64,000 nt of DNA, taken from Lysobacterales bacterium (lineage in GTDB: Bacteria; Pseudomonadota; Gammaproteobacteria; Xanthomonadales; SZUA-36). Within the stretch, counting starts at the first letter, position 1; each line of letters starts with the position of its first letter. The stretch lies in assembly GCA_014238945.1 (NCBI GenBank), contig JABAAB010000026.1:1-64000 (forward strand), read 5' to 3'. The translations under genes were made by a program, and so were the position numbers. The notes below the pieces were generated by a model, which did not search any database, was not told the DNA's origin, and saw only the letters and a program-made list of their open reading frames with translations. Below, piece by piece: positions 17,704 to 27,092 of this stretch.

Positions 17704-19614
17704 GTGTCAGCATTTTATTACTTTTCAAACTCCGCCCGACGGATCATCTTCTCCGCTATCTGTTGCCTGGCCGTGCTGGGTCATACCGGAACAGTTGCGG
17801 CACAAAAAACCGTCAAACCGGTCCTGCATGGAAAACACTGGGTCGCCGTGACCGGCAAGCCACTGGCGGCGACTGCGGGTGGAATAATATTTGCCAGGGG
17901 TGGCAACGCGGTGGACGCGGCCTGCGCCATGTTGGCGGCAACATCGACCATGTGGGACACACTGGGATGGGGTGGAGAAACCCAGGCCCTGATTTACAAC
18001 CCGAACACCGGCCAGGTTAAGGGCATCAACGCACTGGGCGTCGCACCCACTGGTGCCACAGCCAAATATTTTAAAGACCAGGGCATGCTCTACCCACCCG
18101 AGTACGGACCTCTGGCCGCGGTAACCCCGGGAACACCCGGCGGGTTGATGGTGATGCTGGCCGCGTATGGAAAACTCAGCCTGGCCGATGTGTTGGGACC
18201 GGCAATGGAAATGGCCGAGGGTTATCCGATCGAACGCTCACAAGCCGACAATATGGAAAGCCGCAGGGAAACACTCAGCAAATGGTCGTATTCGTCCAAT
18301 GTATTTTTACCTCATTTGAACGGGGATGACGGCACACAGCGTGCAGCGCCCAAAGCGGGTGAGATATTCAGACAGCCCGATCTGCTGGAGACCCTGGAAA
18401 AACTGGTCGAGACCGAAAAACAGGCGCTGGCCGGGGGCAAAACCCGCAAGGAGGCCATTTACGCAGCCTATGACCGTTTTTACCGTGGTGATATCGCCCG
18501 GGAATTGATCCGGGCGTCGTCCGAGTATGGCGGACTGATGACCATGGAGGATCTCGATCGCTGGCAGGTATATATCGAAGACTCCGTGACCACGACCTAC
18601 AAGGGAATCGAGGTTCATAAACTCACCAGTTGGGTACAGGGCCCGGTGTTGCTGCAGGCCCTGAATATTCTCGAGGACATCGACCTCAAATCCATGGGTT
18701 ACAACAGTGCACCTTATATACACACCTTGTACCAGGCCATGAACCTGGCTTTTGCCGACCGTGATTTTTACTACGGCGACCCCTACGTGCCACCGGCTGA
18801 GCCCATCGAGGGCTTGTTGTCCAAGTCGTACGCAAAACAACGCCGTGGGCAGATCGACTGGGAACGCAACAACGCGAATACCAAACCCGGTGACCCGTAC
18901 CCCTTCCAGGGCGACGAGAACCCATTCCTGGATCTGCTGGAGAAATGGACACCGGTTCCACCTGTGGCTATGGCCGAAGGTGCGGACGGGTTTCAGCAGG
19001 CCAGGCTGATGACGGACGATGAGAGCTTTCTGGCAGGTACCACGTCGATCCAGGCGGCCGATGCCGAGGGCTGGGTGGTTTCAATCACCCCCAGCGGTGG
19101 CTGGATTCCGGCGTTTATCGCTGGTCGTACCGGTATTGGCCTGAGCCAGCGTATGCAAAGTTTTGTGCTTCACGAGGGTCTTAATCCCTTCAACGTGGTG
19201 CAACCGGGTCAGCGGCCACGCGCGACATTGACCCCCAGTCTGGCATTGAAAGACGGCAAGCCTTTCATGGCATTTTCAGTCCAGGGCGGAGACACCCAGG
19301 ATCAGAACCTGTTGCAGTTTTTTCTGAACGTGGTTGAATTCGGCATGAACGTGCAGCAATCCGTCGAAGCCCACAATATCACCAGTTACCAGATGCAAAG
19401 CTCTTTCGGCGCACACACCGCCGAGCCCGGCCGCCTGGACCTTACCCGGCGGGTGTTTGAATCGGTACGCAGCGAACTTAAAAATATGGGTTACGAGGTG
19501 AAAACGGTCAATCGCACCTACAGTCCTATCACGGCCATTTACTTCGATCGCGAGAACGGTACGATGTGGGGTGGGGCCAGCGATTATGGTGAAGACTACG
19601 GTGTCGCCTGGTAG
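17704..19614 (+). CDS. Gamma-glutamyltransferase family protein, exported
   Basis: Gamma-glutamyltransferases are N-terminal nucleophile hydrolases that remove or transfer the gamma-glutamyl group of glutathione and related peptides in the periplasm. The 636-residue precursor starts at GTG with AGGGGA seven bases upstream and has a signal peptide ending near GTVAAQ. The large-subunit pattern GGNAVDAACAML is at about 76-87. The self-cleavage and nucleophile site is Thr446 in AGTTSIQAADAEG, with the small subunit following. The oxyanion-type SPGG signature is replaced by TPSGGWIPAF, and a DPYVPP motif is present. This points to a divergent family branch, so the substrate may not be glutathione. 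The SSS symporter gene follows after 246 bases on the same strand, a plausible uptake partner. Confidence 0.88.
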   Translation: MSAFYYFSNSARRIIFSAICCLAVLGHTGTVAAQKTVKPVLHGKHWVAVTGKPLAATAGGIIFARGGNAVDAACAMLAATSTMWDTLGWGGETQALIYNPNTGQVKGINALGVAPTGATAKYFKDQGMLYPPEYGPLAAVTPGTPGGLMVMLAAYGKLSLADVLGPAMEMAEGYPIERSQADNMESRRETLSKWSYSSNVFLPHLNGDDGTQRAAPKAGEIFRQPDLLETLEKLVETEKQALAGGKTRKEAIYAAYDRFYRGDIARELIRASSEYGGLMTMEDLDRWQVYIEDSVTTTYKGIEVHKLTSWVQGPVLLQALNILEDIDLKSMGYNSAPYIHTLYQAMNLAFADRDFYYGDPYVPPAEPIEGLLSKSYAKQRRGQIDWERNNANTKPGDPYPFQGDENPFLDLLEKWTPVPPVAMAEGADGFQQARLMTDDESFLAGTTSIQAADAEGWVVSITPSGGWIPAFIAGRTGIGLSQRMQSFVLHEGLNPFNVVQPGQRPRATLTPSLALKDGKPFMAFSVQGGDTQDQNLLQFFLNVVEFGMNVQQSVEAHNITSYQMQSSFGAHTAEPGRLDLTRRVFESVRSELKNMGYEVKTVNRTYSPITAIYFDRENGTMWGGASDYGEDYGVAW

Positions 19615-19860
19615 TCGGCGGCCCCTGCTGCAGTAAAGGGGTTCAATCGGTATTCCACAGACGGTTTCGTCTGGCAGTGTTTGCCAAATGTGACTGAAAA
19701 TGACTGGTATTGATGTGTACTGAAAAATCTGTATCGGGTTTACCGCACTTTATATTTATCTGTAAATGTACTGCTGCTTTCAGATGGGTACCCTGCACCG
19801 ACAAAGTGTTCAGTGGTTGAAAGTATCGGCACCTCCAAGACCACATAAGAGGAATTGCAA

Positions 19861-21627
19861 ATGGTAAGACTCGACACACTTGACTGGATCATTGTAGCCT
19901 CGATTCTAATCGTCGTGCTGGCCATCGGTGTCCTGGTCAGCCGGCGTGCCGGTACCAGCAGCAATACCTATTTCCTGTCAGGACGAACCATGCCCTGGTG
20001 GCTGTTGGGTACATCCATGGTCGCAACGACATTTTCCACGGACACGCCAAACCTCGTAGCCGAAATCGTAAGAACCAACGGGGTTTCCGGAAACTGGATC
20101 TGGTGGGCCTTTCTGATCACCGGGATGTTTACCTGTTTTCTTTATGCGCGACTCTGGAGACGATCCGGGGCGATGACCGACCTGGAGTTTTACGAACTGC
20201 GCTACAGTGGACGTGCCGCCGTTTTCCTTCGTGCATTCCGGGCGGTGTACCTTGGCGTGTTCTTCAATATCATGACCATGGCACTTGTATCACTCGCAGC
20301 CATCAAGATTGCCGCAGTTATGCTCGGATTCTCGCCCATACAAACCCTCCTCATAGCGGGCACTGTCACGCTGGTATTCAGCACGCTTGGCGGATTTATC
20401 GGTATTGTTTTGACCGACCTCATCCTGTTTGTGATTTCAATGACCGGTGCCATACTGGCCGCCTCGGTGGCTCTCAATTTGCCGGAAGTGAACGGTTTGC
20501 AAAACCTGCTCGTTCACCCCGACGTCGTGTCGAAACTCAGCTTCATCCCGGATTTTTCGAATATGGAGGTGGCCCTGGCTGTCTTCATCATTCCACTTGC
20601 CGTGCAATGGTGGAGTGTCTGGTACCCGGGATCAGAACCGGGCGGAGGTGGCTACGTTGCGCAAAGAATGCTCGCTGCGCGTAATGAGCGCAACGCCATT
20701 GGTGCCGTTTTGTTGTTCCAGATCGCCCATTACGCGATTCGTCCGTGGCCATGGATACTGGTCGCGCTCGCATCACTGGTGGTGTTTCCAGATCTGGATT
20801 CCATCCGAACCGCCTTTCCGCATGTTGATGCGGACGTGGTAGGGCATGACATGGCCTATCCGGCAATGCTGACATTTTTACCCAGTGGGTTACTGGGTCT
20901 GGTTTTTGCTTCGCTGATCGCGGCCTACATGTCGACGATGTCTTCACAACTCAACTGGGGCGCTTCCTACGTGGTCAATGACGTTTACAAACGCTTTGTT
21001 AACCCGGATGCACCCGAAAATCGTCTGGTGTTTGTGGGCCGTTTAGCGACGATGGCACTGATGGTCTCGGCCGGTATATTTGCCCTGTTCCTGGAAAGTG
21101 CGCTGCAGGCGTTTCATATCCTGCTGTCGGTGGGAGCAGGCACCGGCTTGCTGTTCCTGTTGCGGTGGTTCTGGTGGCGTATCAATGCAGCCAGCGAAAT
21201 TGTGGCCATGGTCGTCTCATTTCTTGCGGCGCTCTATTTCCAGTTTGCCGACCTGCCAGGCTGGTCGGCGTACCTGAAACTGGTCTCCGCTATTGGGGTG
21301 ACGACCGCAGCCTGGGTCATAGCGGCTTTCGTCGGACCGCGCACCGACGGGGAAGTGCTTGAAAATTTCTACCGTGAGCTACGGCCACAGGGGCCGGGTT
21401 GGTCGGCTGTCAGGAAACGTCTGCCGGTGTCAGATGACAGTGGCGCTGGCGATAATATTCCGGTGGCACTGCTCAATGTATTCGTGGGTTGCCTGTCCGT
21501 CTACGCGTTGTTATTCGGCGTGGGTTATGCGGTTTACGGTCAAACTGTTGCAGCCGTGACGCTGCTGACGATCGGTGCACTGGGTATCTGGTTCCTTGTA
21601 CGCAGCATACGGCGTGAACCGGTGTGA
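19861..21627 (+). CDS. Sodium:solute symporter family protein
   Basis: This SSS-family inner-membrane carrier uses the sodium gradient to import a solute. The 588-residue protein has about 13 hydrophobic segments. It starts with the family lead LDWIIVASILIVVLAIGVLV, then YFLSGRTMPWWLLGTSM (the typical SGR-x-MPWW block after helix 1) and FASLIAAYMSTMSSQLNWGASY (the sodium-site helix 8 with SxMSS). The ATG at 19861 is chosen because AGAGGA lies seven bases upstream; a TTG two codons earlier is also possible. Its position after the gamma-glutamyltransferase suggests amino-acid or small peptide uptake. The substrate cannot be read from sequence. Confidence 0.9.
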   Translation: MVRLDTLDWIIVASILIVVLAIGVLVSRRAGTSSNTYFLSGRTMPWWLLGTSMVATTFSTDTPNLVAEIVRTNGVSGNWIWWAFLITGMFTCFLYARLWRRSGAMTDLEFYELRYSGRAAVFLRAFRAVYLGVFFNIMTMALVSLAAIKIAAVMLGFSPIQTLLIAGTVTLVFSTLGGFIGIVLTDLILFVISMTGAILAASVALNLPEVNGLQNLLVHPDVVSKLSFIPDFSNMEVALAVFIIPLAVQWWSVWYPGSEPGGGGYVAQRMLAARNERNAIGAVLLFQIAHYAIRPWPWILVALASLVVFPDLDSIRTAFPHVDADVVGHDMAYPAMLTFLPSGLLGLVFASLIAAYMSTMSSQLNWGASYVVNDVYKRFVNPDAPENRLVFVGRLATMALMVSAGIFALFLESALQAFHILLSVGAGTGLLFLLRWFWWRINAASEIVAMVVSFLAALYFQFADLPGWSAYLKLVSAIGVTTAAWVIAAFVGPRTDGEVLENFYRELRPQGPGWSAVRKRLPVSDDSGAGDNIPVALLNVFVGCLSVYALLFGVGYAVYGQTVAAVTLLTIGALGIWFLVRSIRREPV

Positions 21628-21691
21628 AACCCAGGGTCATTGCACCCCTTGATCCGGTTTTTCCCCACTGGTGCTGCCAGGCCTGAACTCC

Positions 21692-23035
21692 TTACTCCCT
21701 CAATGAGATCAGATCTATTTCCGGGTCCGGCAGATTCAATGCTTCCAAAGCATCATAATCTCTCTGAGGAAGTATGAAACCCCATTCCCTGAAAAAGGTT
21801 GCAAGGTTGAACCCGCTGGCTTCAGATGACAGCAACATGAAGTGCGCCATCTGTTCATCTCCGGTACTTTCATATCTCGGTTTTACTCTTGGGTCAGGCT
21901 TTGCATTATCTTCCCGTGCCAGTTGATGAACTTTGATATAGAACTCGTCACCGAAGGCCATCCAGAGTTGCCGAAACATCGCCAACCTTCCCTTACCCCT
22001 GATGGTTTTATCCTTGTTGAAGTTTCGTTCTTCAATGGGTGAATTAAAATATTCCGCAAGAACATCCCAGATTTGATTGCCCTTCAGCCAGGTAATGGTT
22101 CCGTTAAAAGCATATAAACACGCAAGGGAGTAAATATTGACGGTCACTTCATCCACTTCATCCCAGTCCCAATTCAACGCCTGGTGGTGGTGACCCATTT
22201 CGTGCCACAAACCCCAGGCTGCCGAAGCGGCATGGGCGGGTTCCATGATGTTTTTCAGGGCCTTGGTTGGAACCAATATGCGGTGTGCTTCGGCCGCCAG
22301 ACTAAAATCGAGATCTTTTTCGGTTAATTCCGTGATAAGAATCTTGTGCACGTTGGGTTTGTGAAGATCAGATGAAGCATCAATTCCACTGATGTAGTCT
22401 TCTATGTCGTAGACCTTATCCAGTGTTCTTAACATGGAATCCTGATCCTGATGTTTGTATTTCAAAGCGGTTGCCTTGCTAACGATAACCATGGTTCTGT
22501 TGCTGATAAATTGAACATCTTCATAGGTCATTTTTTCCAGCGTTTCCAACCACTCTTCATGCGTTGATTTTCCCAAAACGTATGAGGGAATGGGACTTCC
22601 ACCGTTGAAACTTACTTCAACTTCTGCGGATGGAATGTCCTCTGTAACAAATCTCAGGTAGAGCAAACCACCCAGTGGATCGGTGATCGTGTTGCTTCCG
22701 ACGGTCAGATCATAAACAGTAGGTATATCGTCGTATTTGTATCTGGAATAGGTGCCGACCAATAAACTGGGCTGTGTATTGCCTTTAATATTTTTCACAT
22801 CTATTTCTATTGATTGATCAGGATAAAGATACAATCCCAGAGCCTCGAAATCGGAAGCAGGAAACCATATCCCCAATCGATCCGCTTCCTGGTAGGCGGT
22901 TGGTTTCTCAGTCATTGTGTATACAAAAGTACGATTTTCTTCTTCCTTTTCAGAATAGTATTCTTCTGCACAACCAACCAATGCGGCAATGAAAAGGACG
23001 GACAATAGTCCCAATGTGATTCTTGTTTCGTTCAT
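21692..23035 (-). CDS. M60-like (enhancin-type) peptidase lipoprotein
   Basis: M60-like zinc peptidases cut heavily glycosylated proteins such as mucins. The 447-residue product has a lipoprotein signal ending LVGC (lipid Cys22), an N-terminal beta domain with GLYLYPDQSIEIDV, and the zinc motif HEMGH at 278-282 followed by Glu296 in DEVTVNIYSL, the gluzincin arrangement HExxH(n)E of this family. All zinc ligands are present. It is encoded divergently from the sulfatase and shares a 118-base intergenic region with it. The pairing with a sulfatase suggests attack on sulfated glycoprotein. The A/T-rich third codon positions stand out slightly from the neighbouring genes. Confidence 0.8.
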   Translation of the reverse strand: MNETRITLGLLSVLFIAALVGCAEEYYSEKEEENRTFVYTMTEKPTAYQEADRLGIWFPASDFEALGLYLYPDQSIEIDVKNIKGNTQPSLLVGTYSRYKYDDIPTVYDLTVGSNTITDPLGGLLYLRFVTEDIPSAEVEVSFNGGSPIPSYVLGKSTHEEWLETLEKMTYEDVQFISNRTMVIVSKATALKYKHQDQDSMLRTLDKVYDIEDYISGIDASSDLHKPNVHKILITELTEKDLDFSLAAEAHRILVPTKALKNIMEPAHAASAAWGLWHEMGHHHQALNWDWDEVDEVTVNIYSLACLYAFNGTITWLKGNQIWDVLAEYFNSPIEERNFNKDKTIRGKGRLAMFRQLWMAFGDEFYIKVHQLAREDNAKPDPRVKPRYESTGDEQMAHFMLLSSEASGFNLATFFREWGFILPQRDYDALEALNLPDPEIDLISLRE

Positions 23036-23087
23036 TTTCAGTTGTTCCCTGCTTACCCGGGTCTCGGCCGATTATTTCGGCATTTAA

Positions 23088-23116
23088 TTGACTTTCCCCT
23101 CAGTAATAAACATATT
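23088..23116 (+). promoter_or_regulatory. Candidate sigma-70 promoter for the sulfatase gene
   Basis: TTGACT (23088-23093), a 17-base spacer and CATATT (23111-23116) match the sigma-70 pattern at 5/6 and 4/6 positions. The start would lie near 23123, about 30 bases before the sulfatase ATG. Just upstream, GCCGA-TTATT-TCGGC (23067-23081) could form a small hairpin or an operator. Confidence 0.45.
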
Positions 23117-23153
23117 TAATCACAATTGATCGTACGGGCAGCAATTAATAAAA

Positions 23154-24821
23154 ATGAAAGCGACCCTACGAGGAAATGTCCGGAAAAACGTCTTCGCGTT
23201 GGTGGCCCTGACGGCAATCGTGGCATTGACGATAGGCTGTACCAAAGAGCCCCCTGAGGAAAGGAAGGAGGCCCGGCCCAACATCCTGTTCATCATGTCC
23301 GATGACCACTCCGAGCGCGCCATCAGCGCCTATGGCAGTACCCTGATACAAACACCCAACATAGACCGCATCGCCAACGAGGGTGTGATGTTTCGGGAAT
23401 CATTCGTTGCCAATTCCATCTGTGGCCCTTCGCGGGCGATCATGCTGACCGGCAAGCACAGTCACATAAATGGATTTCGAAACAATCAGGATCGGTTTGA
23501 CGGCAGTCAACCTAGCTACCCGCAGATCCTGCAGGGAGCAGGTTACACCACCGCCGTTGTTGGCAAATGGCATTTGGGTTCAAAGCCGGTTGGCTTTGAC
23601 TACTGGGAGATATTGCGTGGTCAGGGGCAATACTACTCGCCCGAATTCATCACAAATATTGCCTCCGCCACGACGACCGAAGTTGCAGTCGAAGGTGAAA
23701 CCGGTCGGGTGATCGAAGTCGAATTGGAGAATCGTTACGATGGTGAATACGTTACCACCAAAACCACCGATCTGGCCCTGAACTTCCTGCAAAACCGGGA
23801 CGAGGAAAAGCCGTTCCTGCTGATCTTCAACCACAAGGCCCCGCACCGCAACTGGATGCCGGACGTTGATGAGTTGGGCGTAATCGACACCTCTGACTTC
23901 GAGGTGCCCGATAATTTCTACGACAGCTACGCAGGGCGTCCGGGCGCCGCTGCCCAGGAACTGGAAATCAACGACATGTACCTGTCCTATGATCTCAAAC
24001 TGGAACAACATGAGTATGAGGGTGATCTGGAAGACACGGCCGACGGTTGGGCCGAGTATTGGACCAACGGGTTTTACGGCCGCATGTCGGATCAGCAGAA
24101 GGCCAGGTGGGATGCGTACTACACTGAGGCCAACAAGGAATATCAAAGGGTAAAGCACGACCCGAAAGCATTAATCGAATGGAAATATCGCCGTTATATG
24201 CATGAGTACCTGGGTACTGTTCACTCGATGGACCGCAACATCGGGCGGGTGCTGGACTATCTCGATGAGGCAGGTCTCGCTGAGAATACGATCGTTGTGT
24301 ACACCTCAGACCAGGGCTTTTACATTGGTGAACATGGCTGGTTCGACAAACGCTACATGTACGAGGAGAGCATGCGAACGCCCCTGGTGGTCCGTTACCC
24401 CGCCGGAATGGAAGCGGGTCGTGTTGTCGAAGAAATGGTCCAGAATATTGACTATGCACCGACCCTGCTCGACTTTGCAGGGGTGCCCATACCAGCTGAT
24501 ATGCAGGGAATTTCATTGAAAGGCCTGATGACAGGAGAGACCAGAGCTCTCGGGCGGGACAGCTTGTATTACCATTACCATCAGGGCATCGAAAGTACCC
24601 ACAATGTCGCCAAACAGTACGGTGTTCGAACCAGCACACACAAGTTGATACGGTTCAAGGATGTCGGTATGGATCACTGGGAAATGTACGACCTGCAAAC
24701 CGATCCAGGCGAAATGAAAAATATTTATGATGAACCTGCGCAGGCGGATATTCGCCAGGCTCTTCATGTTAAGTTAAACAACTTACGAACGAAGTATGAC
24801 GACAGTTCGGGAGAAGAATAG
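23154..24821 (+). CDS. Sulfatase (formylglycine type), lipoprotein
   Basis: This arylsulfatase-family enzyme removes sulfate esters, most likely from polysaccharides. The 555-residue protein has a lipoprotein signal ending LTIGC (Cys29), the metal-binding entry RPNILFIMSDDHS (Asp50-Asp51) and the core motif CGPSR (Cys90 to Arg94). Cys90 must be converted to formylglycine by an FGE or anSME enzyme, neither of which is in this window. Later landmarks are VGKWHLG, DNTIVVYTSDQGFYIGEHGW-type segment near 380-400 and YDLQTDPGEMKNI near the end. The Gfo/Idh gene begins two bases after the stop, so the two form an operon. No clear ribosome site precedes the ATG. Confidence 0.92.
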   Translation: MKATLRGNVRKNVFALVALTAIVALTIGCTKEPPEERKEARPNILFIMSDDHSERAISAYGSTLIQTPNIDRIANEGVMFRESFVANSICGPSRAIMLTGKHSHINGFRNNQDRFDGSQPSYPQILQGAGYTTAVVGKWHLGSKPVGFDYWEILRGQGQYYSPEFITNIASATTTEVAVEGETGRVIEVELENRYDGEYVTTKTTDLALNFLQNRDEEKPFLLIFNHKAPHRNWMPDVDELGVIDTSDFEVPDNFYDSYAGRPGAAAQELEINDMYLSYDLKLEQHEYEGDLEDTADGWAEYWTNGFYGRMSDQQKARWDAYYTEANKEYQRVKHDPKALIEWKYRRYMHEYLGTVHSMDRNIGRVLDYLDEAGLAENTIVVYTSDQGFYIGEHGWFDKRYMYEESMRTPLVVRYPAGMEAGRVVEEMVQNIDYAPTLLDFAGVPIPADMQGISLKGLMTGETRALGRDSLYYHYHQGIESTHNVAKQYGVRTSTHKLIRFKDVGMDHWEMYDLQTDPGEMKNIYDEPAQADIRQALHVKLNNLRTKYDDSSGEE

Positions 24822-24823
24822 TC

Positions 24824-26209
24824 ATGGAAAAAGTTACACGCAGAGAAGCCCTGGTACGCCTCGGCATCGTGGCGGGCGGGGCAGTCGCGTTAAGCGCACT
24901 CAACTCCAGGGTATGGGGCTCCGGCTACAAGGATTCGGTCAACAATTTTGACCGCCCGTTGACAGCCATTACGCTGGGTGCCGGAAACCGTGGCACGGTG
25001 TATGGCGATTATGCAGCCGGGTTTCCCGATGATCTCGATATCGTTGGCGTTGCTGAACCCATCGTGGAGCGCAATGACTTTCATGCCAAAACACATGACA
25101 TCCCCGATGAAAATCGTTTTGTAACCTGGGAGCATGTGCTGGAGCGTCCCAAGTTTGCCGACATGGTGATTGTTTCCATGCCCGACGACCTGCACCATGA
25201 ACCCTGTATCCAGGCCATGAGGCTGGGTTACGACGTATTACTCGAAAAACCCATGGCACAGAGTGAGGCAGAATGCCGCGAAATCCTCAAGGTGCAGCAG
25301 GAAACAGGACGGGTTGTTGGTATAGCCCATGTGCTTCGCTACGCCCCGTACTTCATCGATATGCGTGACATCGTGCTCAGTGGCAAGTTGGGAAGGATCG
25401 TCAATATGCAACACATGGAACCCGTCGAGTGGCGCCACATGATGCATTCCTATGTACGTGGTAACTGGCATGATTCAACAGTAACCACACCAATAATCCT
25501 GGCCAAGAGTTGCCATGATCTCGACATCATGCGCTGGATCATGGATGAGCCCTGCGACAAGATCACCGGTTTTGGGGGACTTTCATTCTACAAGCGTGAA
25601 AACGCACCAGAGGGCAGTGGCGACCGTTGCCTCGATTGTGCCGTAGAAGAGGATTGCGCTTACTCGGCCAAGCAGATGTACATGCGGGATAAAGAGCGTA
25701 TCTATGCCATCATGCCGGTGGTTCCGTATGATGAACCGGAAAAACTGGATGAATTGATTTTACATTCGCTCAAGACCACCAATTATGGTCGTTGTGCTTT
25801 CAAAATGGAGAATGACCAACCGGAACACCTGGCCTGTGCGATGGAATTCCGCAGTGGAGCGACCGCCACCTTCAATATGGATGGTTTCACCAGCTATCAC
25901 GGACGGCGCACCCGCCTGATGGGCACCAGGGGTGATCTGGTCGGGGACATGGATACCTTTACCTATACGGACTACATGACCCGCAAGGCCTTTAGCTGGG
26001 ACATTTCCATTTCTGACGTCAAGGGTTACGAAGACAGTGGCCATGGCGGCGGTGACTATCGTTTTGTCAGCGATCTGTTGAATGCTGTTTACCACCGTGA
26101 TGAAAGCCTGTTGACCAGTACCGTTGCAGCCTCGGTTGAAAGCCACGTGATGGGCTTTCGGATTGAGAAAAGCCGCAAGGGTGGCGGTGTGCAGGAAATC
26201 AACATTTAA
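24824..26209 (+). CDS. Gfo/Idh/MocA family oxidoreductase with Tat-like leader
   Basis: The family oxidises or isomerises sugars and sugar derivatives with NAD(P). The 461-residue product opens with TRREALVRLG and a hydrophobic stretch (GIVAGGAVALSAL), a Tat-type leader. The nucleotide-binding segment TLGAGNRGTVYGDYA comes next, then LLEKPMAQSEAECREI, which holds the conserved EKP motif. A four-cysteine segment (DRCLDCAVEEDC) might bind metal. The two-base gap from the sulfatase stop shows co-transcription. Exported members of this family act on glycans, for example in glycoside cleavage by an NAD-dependent mechanism, which would fit the sulfatase context, but the substrate is not known. A decayed rhamnosidase-like gene follows. 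Confidence 0.9.
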   Translation: MEKVTRREALVRLGIVAGGAVALSALNSRVWGSGYKDSVNNFDRPLTAITLGAGNRGTVYGDYAAGFPDDLDIVGVAEPIVERNDFHAKTHDIPDENRFVTWEHVLERPKFADMVIVSMPDDLHHEPCIQAMRLGYDVLLEKPMAQSEAECREILKVQQETGRVVGIAHVLRYAPYFIDMRDIVLSGKLGRIVNMQHMEPVEWRHMMHSYVRGNWHDSTVTTPIILAKSCHDLDIMRWIMDEPCDKITGFGGLSFYKRENAPEGSGDRCLDCAVEEDCAYSAKQMYMRDKERIYAIMPVVPYDEPEKLDELILHSLKTTNYGRCAFKMENDQPEHLACAMEFRSGATATFNMDGFTSYHGRRTRLMGTRGDLVGDMDTFTYTDYMTRKAFSWDISISDVKGYEDSGHGGGDYRFVSDLLNAVYHRDESLLTSTVAASVESHVMGFRIEKSRKGGGVQEINI

Positions 26210-26235
26210 TTGGTCGTGGCATTATCCAGGCCAGG

Positions 26236-27092
26236 GAAGATTTTTCCTTTCGCAAGATAGTCCCCTTTGCTGCAGGCCTCCTGCTATTGGCGTCGTTTGC
26301 CCTTGATGCGCAGGAATCACAGCCCGCAAGCTGGGTAGCTCATCCGGGCATTACCGGACATGAATACGGCGTATACCGCTTTCGCAAGACCTTTGATTTA
26401 CAGGCAGTACCGAAGCAGTTCCGGGTTCAGGTTTCAGCGGATAACCGCTACCGCCTCTATGTGAACGGGGTCTCCTTACTGGCGGGGCACAGCGCTCCGA
26501 TCTGATGCACTGGCTTTACGAGGATGTCGACCTCGCGCTGTACCTGCTCGCAGGCAAAAACGTAATTGCGGTCGTGGTCTGGCATTGGGGCGAACACAAG
26601 CCCGTTGCCCGGCACAGTTATCAGAGCGGATTCCTGCTACGTGGCGTGACGGCAGATGAGGCCATAATCGACACTGGTACCAGCTTATGGAAGGTTACGG
26701 CAAACAGGGCCTATGGAGCACTTCCCGTGACCAGGGAGCAGGGGAGCTTTCCCTACAATGCGGGCGGCTGGCAATGGGTGCCACGATCGATTCCGCTGAT
26801 GGATGAACATCCGATACGATTCAAGTCGGTGCGCAGAACCCATGGTGTAACGACTGATGGAAAGTTCCTGGACGACAATGGAACACTGGTCATACCGCCA
26901 AAACGACCGCCACCGTATTACTGGATCAGTCGCATCTGACCAACGCTTATTTCAGGATGAACATCAGCGAAGGGGCAGGCAGCCGGATATCCGTCACGTA
27001 TGCAGAAGCTCTGAAAGATGAGAACGGCATCAAAGGCCATCGCGACCAGATTGACGGAAAATCCATCTCTGGCATTGAAGACCGGTTCCATA
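26236..27092 (+). pseudogene. Alpha-L-rhamnosidase-like glycosidase, N-terminal fragment with two frameshifts
   Basis: Three frames together match the N-terminal half of bacterial alpha-L-rhamnosidase-like proteins: FRKTFDL, SADNRYRLYVNG, DLMHWLYEDVDLA, GKNVIAVVVWHWG, then TATVLLDQSHLTNAYF and GAGSRISVTYAEAL. The first shift is near 26490, between LLAGHSA and SDLMHW. The second is near 26897, between LVIPPK and TATVLLDQ. No ATG starts the open leader (DFSFRKIVPFAAGLLLL, a signal peptide). Homology stops at about 27090, where the gene runs into the end of the convergent membrane-protein gene, so the catalytic (alpha/alpha)6 domain is lost. It lies right after the Gfo/Idh gene and was probably part of that operon. 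Confidence 0.75.
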
